Assembly (NCBI GenBank): GCA_964478995.1 | Contig: CAYZJY010000064.1 | Coordinates: 1 to 11,575 of the forward strand | Direction of reading: 5' to 3' | Length of the DNA stretch: 11,575 nt | Origin: NZWG01 sp964478995 | GTDB lineage: Bacteria; Fidelibacterota; Marinisomatia; Marinisomatales; UBA1611 | In this document: in pieces, positions 5,611 to 11,575 of the stretch | Numbering within the stretch: position 1 is the first letter of the stretch | Layout of the letters: every line of letters begins with the position of its first letter | Notes under the pieces: generated by a model | Databases searched by the model: none | The model's input: only the letters and a program-made list of their open reading frames with translations | Told to the model about the DNA's origin: nothing | Made by a program: the position numbers and the translations under genes

Positions 5611-6039
5611 TTATAAAATAGAAAGTAAGAAATAGAGCAATACGCCAAATAAGGTTAGGCCTGCATAATTTTGAATTTTGATCTCTTCATGGAGGGTCTC
5701 AACTTGAGATAGATAATGATCATAGAATAGAAATACTTCAAGGGTATCATTCTCTGCTACATAGACACGTTTTATGCCTTCGGTCAAGGCGTCCTTGACC
5801 TTCTCATCTTGGATGTCGGGTGGGATGTAACTCACCTCATGAAACCCAGGCAGCACAGGGATAGGAGCTTTAAGAGGATGATTGCCAACGTAGTATCCAT
5901 CAATGAAGAATGGGACGTTCATGCTGTCGGTCTTGATATCGATGAACCCATAAACATCAAGTTCTTCACCATTATCCTGAGATTGAAGGTTGTCAAAGGA
6001 GAAAACCATCACAAGAATGAGTATTATCGTTCTTTCCAT
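5611..6039 (-). CDS. PEGA-like exported protein with C-terminal membrane anchor, 142 aa
   Basis: I start at ATG 6039; a TTG three codons upstream (6048) is possible. The signal peptide is ERTIILILVMVFSFDNLQS. Residues about 30-90 resemble a PEGA domain: FIDIKTDSMNVPFFIDGYYVGNHPLK has the 'v.l.s.p.ga.v.vdG..vG.tPl' pattern, then IPVLPGFHEVSYIPP, matching the family's 'pGxHxv'. PEGA domains are extracytoplasmic beta-sandwich modules thought to bind sugars or proteins. The C-terminus ends with a single hydrophobic helix (YAGLTLFGVLLYFLLSIL), so the protein is probably anchored with the PEGA domain outside. It lies 42 bases upstream of the zinc-ribbon gene on the same strand and is divergent from the TPR lipoprotein gene. 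Confidence 0.62.
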   Translation of the reverse strand: MERTIILILVMVFSFDNLQSQDNGEELDVYGFIDIKTDSMNVPFFIDGYYVGNHPLKAPIPVLPGFHEVSYIPPDIQDEKVKDALTEGIKRVYVAENDTLEVFLFYDHYLSQVETLHEEIKIQNYAGLTLFGVLLYFLLSIL

Positions 6040-6055
6040 ACCTACCAAATTATTT

Positions 6056-6086
6056 TTGACTTCACCTTAAATCAAATAAGTAAATT
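6056..6086 (+). promoter_or_regulatory. Possible promoter of the right-hand operon
   Basis: TTGACT (6056-6061) is followed by AT-rich hexamers TAAGTA (6077-6082, 15-base spacer) or TAAATT (6081-6086, 19-base spacer), 10-14 bases before the TPR lipoprotein ATG. Neither spacing is ideal. The short leader and lack of a Shine-Dalgarno there make leaderless or weakly led translation possible. Confidence 0.3.
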
Positions 6087-6095
6087 TCCCATCAT

Positions 6096-7853
6096 ATGCA
6101 TACGACTATAAGGTCAAAATCCTATTTATTTGTAACTCTTGCGGTCCTGATCCATGGCTGTGCTTATTTCAATACATTTTATAATGCACGTCAATATTAT
6201 GAAGAGGCGGAAAAACTAAGATTGGAAAAAGACGGGGAATCCATACCCATAACTGCAATGGATAAATATGGAAAGACCATCACTAAGTGTAAAAAGGTCA
6301 TAGATGATTTTCCAGATTCCAAATTCGTGATCGAGGCTCATCTACTAATGGCCAAGGCAAGATACTACAGGTCTGACTATGATCTTGCCATTATTGATTT
6401 GAATACTGTCCAATCTGAGGGTAAAGGAAAAAATGTTGAAGAATCAAGATACTGGCGCGCCCTATGTAAATGGAAAAAAGGTAGTGTCCGTGCGGCTTTG
6501 GATGAACTAAATGAACTTTTAGATAATTCTACCACTCGAGGTATTCAAGCAAAATGCAACCTATCATTGGCAGAAATTGCAAAAGAATCAAAGGACATTG
6601 ATCTTTCTATATCCCATTTGCAAAAGGCTGCCAAGTTAACTGTAGAAAGAGATGAAAAGGGTGTCATATATGGTAGATTATCTGAGATGGCATTTAATAG
6701 GCAAGATTATGAATTGGCAAAGAATGGCTATAACAATGTCATTTCTCATTCATTATCAAAGGAAAAGATAGAGAACGCTCATTTGCAAATTCTAAAGATA
6801 TTGAGAATGCAGAAGAATTATAAAGAGGCTCAGAAAAAGATCAAATCAATGTTAGTGGATGATAAGTTCTTGAGGATCGCGGGTGACCTAGAATTGGAAT
6901 TAGTACAACTTTACAGAGCACAGGGTGAGACGTCGGAGATAGAAACTCGTCTTGAATCCATAGTCAATGACTATCAGAGAACGTCTGTATCAGCGGAAGC
7001 ATATTATCAATTGGGGCAAATATACACATCAGAAAAATGGGACATGGAAAAAGCAAAAGAATTTTTTGAGATGGTATCAAAAGAGTCAGGCAGGTCTCTA
7101 TTTTCTCCCATGGCAAAGAACTACGTTAATGCTATCGTTGAATATCAAAAAACAAACAAAGACCTAGAAATACATATGCAAATGGATCGGTCTGAATCAG
7201 AGATCAATAATGATGAAGCAATTGACTCCACCAAGTTATTCGTATCTCAAAAAGAGAGACCTAGTCGCACAGTACCTCAGTTATACTATCAACTTGCAGA
7301 CCTTGAAGCCTTTACCTTTAATAGATATGATGAGTCCAAGGTGTTATTCGACAAGATCATCAATGAACATCCAGAATCCATGTTTAATTCAAAATCCATG
7401 TTTGCTCTCGTCTTTGTACATTATTCACTGAATGATTCAACTTCTGCATTGAAGGTCAAGAATGAATTGTTGAATTTGTTTCCAGATTCTGACTATGCTC
7501 TTTATTTGAATGATGATAGTACCGCTACTGCTAATGAGCCTAGGGGGCAAAAAAAAATATTCATGCAAGCAGAGTCACAGATAACTCATAACCCAAGTAA
7601 TGCGATCAAACTATTCAAATCCACGATTAAATTGGATGCAAAGACGGAATATTCTGTCTCGGCCGCATATGCCATAGGATATTTTTATGATCAAGAGGCA
7701 ATTATCGATAGCGCACTCAAGTATTACGGATGGCTCAAAGAAAATCATCCAAATACGGAACAATCAATTCAAGCGAATGAAAGGATGAACTCAATCAATT
7801 TTGCCCTCTCAACCGTCAAATCTGATACCACGGAATCTGATATTAAGGAATAG
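6096..7853 (+). CDS. TPR outer-membrane lipoprotein, 585 aa
   Basis: A lipoprotein: the signal peptide has a hydrophobic core (YLFVTLAVLIHG) and the lipobox ends LIHGC, so Cys22 is the lipidated residue. The mature protein begins CAYFNTFYNARQYYEEAEKL, a form I associate with BamD-like TPR lipoproteins in Marinimicrobia and related FCB groups. The rest is a long all-helical array with TPR-type signatures, such as EAHLLMAKARYYRSDYDLAI, AYYQLGQIYTSEKWDMEKAK and PQLYYQLADLEAFTFNRYDES, each followed by a proline-containing hinge (DFPDS, HPES, LFPDS). BamD, about 240 aa, helps assemble outer-membrane proteins; this one is more than twice as long, so it may instead tether or scaffold envelope machinery. 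It is the first gene of the operon and ends 2 bases before the dehydrogenase start. Confidence 0.8.
   Translation: MHTTIRSKSYLFVTLAVLIHGCAYFNTFYNARQYYEEAEKLRLEKDGESIPITAMDKYGKTITKCKKVIDDFPDSKFVIEAHLLMAKARYYRSDYDLAIIDLNTVQSEGKGKNVEESRYWRALCKWKKGSVRAALDELNELLDNSTTRGIQAKCNLSLAEIAKESKDIDLSISHLQKAAKLTVERDEKGVIYGRLSEMAFNRQDYELAKNGYNNVISHSLSKEKIENAHLQILKILRMQKNYKEAQKKIKSMLVDDKFLRIAGDLELELVQLYRAQGETSEIETRLESIVNDYQRTSVSAEAYYQLGQIYTSEKWDMEKAKEFFEMVSKESGRSLFSPMAKNYVNAIVEYQKTNKDLEIHMQMDRSESEINNDEAIDSTKLFVSQKERPSRTVPQLYYQLADLEAFTFNRYDESKVLFDKIINEHPESMFNSKSMFALVFVHYSLNDSTSALKVKNELLNLFPDSDYALYLNDDSTATANEPRGQKKIFMQAESQITHNPSNAIKLFKSTIKLDAKTEYSVSAAYAIGYFYDQEAIIDSALKYYGWLKENHPNTEQSIQANERMNSINFALSTVKSDTTESDIKE
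7845..7849 (+). promoter_or_regulatory. Shine-Dalgarno AAGGA for a TTG start
   Basis: AAGGA lies six bases before TTG 7856, inside the 3' end of the TPR gene. No in-frame ATG occurs for more than 90 codons after it, so this site decides the start of the dehydrogenase gene. Confidence 0.7.
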
Positions 7854-7855
7854 AT

Positions 7856-8932
7856 TTGAGAGCCAATATCTATTCCATAATCTATCGTACGACACGATAT
7901 TTGGTAACTCGTGTCATTTATTTATACCAAAAGGTTTTCTTCCTTCCAAAAGACCTAGAACCAGCAGTGAGATTTGGTGATGGAGTACTTGGCTCTATTC
8001 CATTTTTCAATAAGTCAATTTTTGGTTTTCATATTCCAATTGCAAATTCCATCAAAATCCATGGCCTTGTATTTCCTTCGCCCTTGATCGGCTCATCATT
8101 CAAATCTGAGAAAAAGATATTGGATGCTTGGTTGCAAATGGGATTAGGTGGATTGATCTTTAAAACAATCATGAGAGAAAAGCGAGATGGAAACCCAAGT
8201 CCTAGACTACAAGAGGTACGTATTGATGGAGATAGAGGATTGGTAAATGCTTTAGGTCTTCCGGGACCTGGCATCGATGATTTTCTAAAAGATCTTCCCA
8301 GCCTGGATCTATGGTCATATGGGAGGCCATTAGGTATTAGCATAGGCGGTGATCATTTTGATGATTATCTCTTTACTATCCAAAAAACACAGTCTTGCTT
8401 GAAAGGAAACCAATGGAATTATTTTTATGAATTGAATATCAGTTGCCCTAACACTGTTAATGGATCAACCATTGGAGATGACCCAGAGTTATTGGATTCA
8501 TTGATAGGTAAGATCAGGGAAGATATATCCGAGGTCATATCAGTAAAGGTCTCTCCAGATGCAACAAACATTAGACTCAATGAGATCGGTGAAGTATGTG
8601 CGTCACACGACTCCATGATTGTCAATGCTGGAAATACGCAATTTAAAACAAGGTCTGAATTGAACCTTTCCAGTAAAGATCTTTCCATGAGCGGTGGAGG
8701 TTTATCTGGGCCTGCCATTTTTACGAGAACACTTGAAATGGTCACCTTGTTCTCCTCCCTTGACCTGCCAGTTATTGCGACCGGTGGCATATCCAATTAT
8801 AGTCATTTGAATGCTCTCAAGAATGCTGGTGCATCCTTATTCGGAATGGCAACCAGTTTGGTGCTTGATCCATATTGCATACCAAGAATGAACACAAGAT
8901 TAGAGAAAGATGTTTACGATCGTCCTTCTTGA
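7856..8932 (+). CDS. pyrD: Dihydroorotate dehydrogenase-family flavoprotein, 358 aa
   Basis: An FMN-dependent TIM-barrel dehydrogenase of the dihydroorotate dehydrogenase family, which makes orotate for pyrimidines. It keeps the family sites in order: GLIFKT (99-104), GNPSPR (112-117), GLVNALGLPGPG (128-139), ELNISCPNTVNG (192-203), VKVSPD (230-235), GGLSGPAI (281-288) and ATGGIS (308-313). The loop cysteine Cys197 in NISCPN is the class 1 type catalytic base; class 2 enzymes have Ser there. Yet the 40-residue N-terminal leader, with YRTTRYLVTRVIYLY, resembles the amphipathic membrane-binding leader of class 2 enzymes, giving mixed features. The start is TTG 7856, supported by the AAGGA upstream. 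It could also be a paralogue acting on another substrate. It overlaps trmL by 23 bases. Confidence 0.82.
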   Translation: MRANIYSIIYRTTRYLVTRVIYLYQKVFFLPKDLEPAVRFGDGVLGSIPFFNKSIFGFHIPIANSIKIHGLVFPSPLIGSSFKSEKKILDAWLQMGLGGLIFKTIMREKRDGNPSPRLQEVRIDGDRGLVNALGLPGPGIDDFLKDLPSLDLWSYGRPLGISIGGDHFDDYLFTIQKTQSCLKGNQWNYFYELNISCPNTVNGSTIGDDPELLDSLIGKIREDISEVISVKVSPDATNIRLNEIGEVCASHDSMIVNAGNTQFKTRSELNLSSKDLSMSGGGLSGPAIFTRTLEMVTLFSSLDLPVIATGGISNYSHLNALKNAGASLFGMATSLVLDPYCIPRMNTRLEKDVYDRPS

Positions 8933-9368
8933 ACCACAGATCCCCCCAAATACGGGCTCAACAGGCAGACTTTGTGGAGCAACCAATACGAGCCTACATA
9001 TAGTCGGTAAATTAGGTTTTGAACTATCAGACCGCACATTGAAAAGAGCAGGGTTGGACTATTGGGAACATATCGATTGGGAATATTTTCCAGATATTGA
9101 TGAATATCTAGAAAACATGGTAAAAAAACATGCATTTCACCTTTTGACCACAAAGGCTACCAGTTCTTATGTATCAAGAAAGTATAATGAAGGTGATTTT
9201 TTAGTTTTTGGTAGTGAGACGAACGGTATTGATGAAAATTTTTTAAGATCACATTGGGAAAATGCTTGTACTATTCCAATGGATAATCCAAATATTAGAA
9301 GCTTAAACTTGGCAACAAGTGTTGGTATTGTAGTATATGAGGCACTAAGGCAAATTTCTCATGATTAA
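8910..9368 (+). CDS. trmL: tRNA (cytidine/uridine-34 2'-O)-methyltransferase TrmL
   Basis: A SpoU/SPOUT-fold RNA methyltransferase that methylates the 2'-hydroxyl of wobble base 34 in leucine tRNAs, using S-adenosylmethionine. At 152 aa it has the usual minimal TrmL length with no extra RNA-binding domain. The motifs are complete: PQIPPNTGSTGRLC (9-22), RAGLDYW (46-52), VFGSETNGI (99-107) and IPMDNPNIRSLNLATSVGI (122-140) ending YEALRQ, with Arg20 and Arg130 in place. These form the trefoil knot that binds the cofactor. Its ATG lies inside the end of the dehydrogenase gene (23-base overlap), preceded by the purine run AGAGAAAG. It overlaps rlpA by 8 bases. Other TrmL-like methyltransferases exist, but the match is strong. 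Confidence 0.9.
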   Translation: MFTIVLLEPQIPPNTGSTGRLCGATNTSLHIVGKLGFELSDRTLKRAGLDYWEHIDWEYFPDIDEYLENMVKKHAFHLLTTKATSSYVSRKYNEGDFLVFGSETNGIDENFLRSHWENACTIPMDNPNIRSLNLATSVGIVVYEALRQISHD

Positions 9369-9867
9369 AATTCGTTTTCATTTTATTAGTATTTTCATCG
9401 GTCTTTTGATATTCATTGGTTGTAGTAGCGCTCCTAGGTACGGCACGGGAACAACCCCTAAAAAGACTAGAAAAACCCTCAATAAAAAAGGTAGCGTTTC
9501 AAAAAGGAATGGACCTTCAAACAAAAAACATCGTAAGGTCATGAAAGGTGTTAGTTCATTTTATGCTGAAGATTTTCATGGTAAACTTACCGCTAATGGG
9601 GAAGTATATGATATGTACGGCGTGACTGCGGCTCATAAAACCTTACCACTTAACACCGTATGTCGCGTGACAAATCTTGCAAATCAAAAATCACTCATAT
9701 TAAGAATAAATGACAGAGGTCCTTATGTAAAGGGTAGAATTTTAGATTGCTCATATGGTGCGGCAAAAAAATTAGACTTCATTGTTCAAGGGACGACGGA
9801 TGTCAAGATCGAGGTCATTGAATGGGGGGATGGTAAGTATATGCAACACCGGTCAAAACCCAATTGA
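9361..9867 (+). CDS. rlpA: RlpA-like septal lipoprotein (lytic transglycosylase family), 168 aa
   Basis: A double-psi beta-barrel protein of the RlpA family, which in Pseudomonas cleaves naked glycan strands at the septum. The N-terminus is a signal peptide ending LLIFIGC with Cys21 as the likely lipid site (lipobox FIGC, slightly unusual). A lysine-rich, low-complexity linker follows (about 33-62). The barrel spans residues 62-155: SSFYAEDFHGKLTANGE, TAAHKTLPL with His92, VTNL, LRINDRGPY with Asp118, and RILDCS. His and Asp at this spacing are the residues needed for activity in the Pseudomonas enzyme, so it is probably active. It lacks the C-terminal SPOR domain of E. coli RlpA. The start overlaps trmL by 8 bases, and AAGG sits 10 bases upstream. 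Confidence 0.88.
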   Translation: MIKIRFHFISIFIGLLIFIGCSSAPRYGTGTTPKKTRKTLNKKGSVSKRNGPSNKKHRKVMKGVSSFYAEDFHGKLTANGEVYDMYGVTAAHKTLPLNTVCRVTNLANQKSLILRINDRGPYVKGRILDCSYGAAKKLDFIVQGTTDVKIEVIEWGDGKYMQHRSKPN

Positions 9868-10751
9868 AAAAATTCTATTTGATAGTGAACCCTGCAGGGG
9901 GAACAAAGAAGGGATTGGATATCTTAGCTAAGGTCAAGCCCTTATTCAAAGATGCAAATGCAGAACTGACCATTCTTTTTACTGATTATGCTGGTCATGC
10001 AAAAGACCTAGCAAAGGAATTAGATTACTCTGGGTATGATGGCCTGTGTGCGATAGGTGGTGATGGAACGATGTTTGAGATGATCAATGGAATGTTGAAA
10101 AGAGATGACCAAAAGACCATACCATTAGGGCTCATAACCGGAGGAACTGGAAACGCCTTCATGCATGATGTTGATTGTTTGGATCCATTAGAAGCTACAA
10201 GTAGAATATTGAAGGGAAATTTGCGTCAACTTGACATAGCCAAAGTGGATGCAAAGGATGAACTCTATTATTCATTCAACATTATTGGATGGGGTCTTGT
10301 GACTGATGCTGGTCATTTGGCAGAAAAGTTAAGATGGTTGGGGGGGTTGCGGTATGATGTGGCTGCCATCCTTGAGGTTTTGATGGGGAAGAGGCGAATT
10401 GCCCAATTGTTAATTGACAATGAAGTGATCGAAGAGGATTTTGTTTTCATCATAGCTTGTAATACAATACATACTGGTAAGGCAATGAGAATGGCACCTA
10501 GATCAAAGTTTGATGATGGCAAGATAGACCTAGTGATCGTTCGCAAATCTTCGAAGATCAAATTATTGAAATTATTCCCTAAATTATTTAGTGGAGAACA
10601 CATCAAAAGTCCATTGGTTGAATACAGACAAGTCGAAAAATTCTCTGTTATTCCAATAGAGGAAAGTTCTTTGAATATTGATGGTGAATTAATCGGAAGT
10701 ACACCCATTGATGTTACTATGCAATCAAAGATGATTGATGTCTTAGTTTGA
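9864..10751 (+). CDS. Diacylglycerol/lipid kinase family protein, 295 aa
   Basis: A DAGK-catalytic-domain lipid kinase, of the family that includes bacterial DgkB, YegS and sphingosine kinases; it phosphorylates a lipid alcohol using ATP. The nucleotide site is clear: VNPAGGTKKG (8-17), the hallmark GGDGT (65-69), then GGTGNAF (93-99) and late in the protein NIDGE. It has no membrane helix or signal. The GGTGN form differs from the usual PLGTGND. The stretch NIIGWGLVTDAGHLAEKLRWLGGLRYDVA resembles the sphingosine-kinase branch more than DgkB, so the substrate may not be diacylglycerol. The start is TTG 9864, whose last bases form the stop of rlpA (TTGA), so translation is probably coupled. 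Nineteen bases separate it from cdsA, which would use phosphatidate made here. Confidence 0.85.
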   Translation: MKKFYLIVNPAGGTKKGLDILAKVKPLFKDANAELTILFTDYAGHAKDLAKELDYSGYDGLCAIGGDGTMFEMINGMLKRDDQKTIPLGLITGGTGNAFMHDVDCLDPLEATSRILKGNLRQLDIAKVDAKDELYYSFNIIGWGLVTDAGHLAEKLRWLGGLRYDVAAILEVLMGKRRIAQLLIDNEVIEEDFVFIIACNTIHTGKAMRMAPRSKFDDGKIDLVIVRKSSKIKLLKLFPKLFSGEHIKSPLVEYRQVEKFSVIPIEESSLNIDGELIGSTPIDVTMQSKMIDVLV

Positions 10752-10756
10752 ATAAA

Positions 10757-10761
10757 AGGAG
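10757..10761 (+). promoter_or_regulatory. Shine-Dalgarno AGGAG for cdsA
   Basis: AGGAG lies nine bases before ATG 10771. A second in-frame ATG at 10774 is 12 bases away, so the first is preferred. It is one of the strongest RBSs in the window. Confidence 0.75.
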
Positions 10762-10770
10762 AGTATCCCT

Positions 10771-11575
10771 ATGATGAAAGGTAGAAACTTGATCAATGCA
10801 ATCGGCATACCACTGTGGCTATTTCTCATATGGAAAGGAGGCCTATCTTATAGTATTTTTATATTGATATCCTCGGTTATTGCTCTTGGAGAGTTTTATG
10901 GAATGATGGAAAAGAAAGGAGCCCAACCACTCCGATGGATGGGCATGGCCTCAACCGTTTTCATAGCAGACTATTATTATGTTCAACCGATCATAACTGC
11001 GCATCAATTATTAGGTGGGATTATATTGATAATTATTCTCACGTGCATATGGGAATTATTCTCAAAAAAAGAAAACCCAGGTCAAAATATTTCTACAACA
11101 TTGGCAGGCATATTATTCATATCTGTTTTGCTAGGTACAGCGATTGACATAAGGCAATTTGATCAAGTCATGAGCACTCAATTATCCTTGGCACTGGTCC
11201 TTTCAGTTTGGACATGTGATTCTGCAGCATTTATTCTGGGTACACTTTTTGGAAAGAAGAAGATCTTCCCCAGTGTTAGTCCTAAAAAATCATGGGTAGG
11301 TTCGATCAGTGGGATAATCGCAGCATTTGCAGTAATGCTGGTCTTTCACTACCAAGGATGGTTAGGTGATTATTTTTCATTGAATGATGCCCTGGTTTTT
11401 GGATTAATATCAGGGTTTTTTGGACAATTGGGTGATTTCACCGAATCCATGTTGAAAAGGGATGTAGGTGTAAAGGATAGTGGTTCCCTTTTGGCAGGTC
11501 ATGGTGGGGTTTTAGACCGTTTTGACTCATTGATATTCGCCATGCCTTTATCTTATCTTTACATCCATTTTTTAA
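10771..11575 (+). CDS. cdsA: Phosphatidate cytidylyltransferase CdsA (3' partial)
   Basis: An integral membrane enzyme that joins CTP and phosphatidate into CDP-diacylglycerol, the precursor of phosphatidylglycerol, phosphatidylethanolamine and cardiolipin. It is visible as 268 residues and stays open to the window end, so only a short tail is missing if any (E. coli CdsA has about 285). There are about seven or eight hydrophobic helices. The family sites are present: WTCDSAAFILG (149-159) in the active site, SPKKSWVGS (170-178), and the C-terminal signature KRDVGVKDSGSLLAGHGGVLDRFDS (229-253) with the acidic and basic residues in place. The usual Pro before GHGG is Ala242. A frame-shifted open stretch at 10935-11147 is not a gene. 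It follows the lipid kinase by 19 bases and uses AGGAG. Confidence 0.93.
   Translation, partial: MMKGRNLINAIGIPLWLFLIWKGGLSYSIFILISSVIALGEFYGMMEKKGAQPLRWMGMASTVFIADYYYVQPIITAHQLLGGIILIIILTCIWELFSKKENPGQNISTTLAGILFISVLLGTAIDIRQFDQVMSTQLSLALVLSVWTCDSAAFILGTLFGKKKIFPSVSPKKSWVGSISGIIAAFAVMLVFHYQGWLGDYFSLNDALVFGLISGFFGQLGDFTESMLKRDVGVKDSGSLLAGHGGVLDRFDSLIFAMPLSYLYIHFL

Noticed and set aside
10313..10708. Minus-strand open frame inside the lipid kinase gene
   Set aside because: The kinase on the plus strand has clear motifs throughout, and the antisense frame has no family features or start context.

Overview
This is an AT-rich, densely coded bacterial window with no gene-free stretch longer than 300 bases. 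I see no rRNA, tRNA, CRISPR array, integrase or transposase. The best guess for the source is a marine member of the Fibrobacteres-Chlorobi-Bacteroidetes (FCB) neighbourhood, most like Candidatus Marinimicrobia (SAR406). That is inference from a C-terminal dockerin on a secreted protein, a TPR lipoprotein starting CAYFNTFYNA, mostly weak Shine-Dalgarno sequences, and the gene mix. A 10-base N run at 264-273 points to a scaffolded, probably metagenomic, assembly.

Left part (1-1940): the 3' end of a secreted repeat protein ending in a dockerin, then a run of small plus-strand genes. These are an unknown exported protein (645-1082), a candidate 38-residue ORF (1046-1162), a DUF1737 protein (1175-1336), a small possible lipoprotein (1360-1614) and a lysine-rich exported peptide (1710-1913). 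The last has its own TATAAT-like box, a good RBS, and a strong hairpin terminator (1915-1940) shared with the convergent gene.

Middle part (1958-6039): single genes and short pairs on alternating strands, packed very tightly. They are a PAP2 phosphatase (-), a small three-helix membrane protein (+), a cupin (+), an exported lipocalin-like protein (+), a BolA-TerB-like pair (-), a YkvA/DUF1232 protein (+), a zinc-ribbon protein (-) and a PEGA-like protein with a C-terminal membrane anchor (-). Convergent ends are only 1-5 nt apart.

Right part (6096-11575): one plus-strand run with gaps of 19 nt or less, or overlaps. In order: TPR outer-membrane lipoprotein, dihydroorotate dehydrogenase-family flavoprotein, tRNA methyltransferase TrmL, RlpA-like septal-wall lipoprotein, diacylglycerol/lipid kinase, and phosphatidate cytidylyltransferase CdsA (cut by the window end). 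The last two are successive steps: the kinase could make phosphatidate, which CdsA turns into CDP-diacylglycerol. With RlpA and the TPR lipoprotein the run has an envelope theme, carrying a pyrimidine-type dehydrogenase and a tRNA modification enzyme. I found no clear new defence or mobile system. The most interesting items are the uncalled small genes, the cationic exported peptide, the mixed-class features of the dehydrogenase, the kinase-CdsA coupling, and a TerB-like motif in the YkvA protein beside a TerB-like gene.
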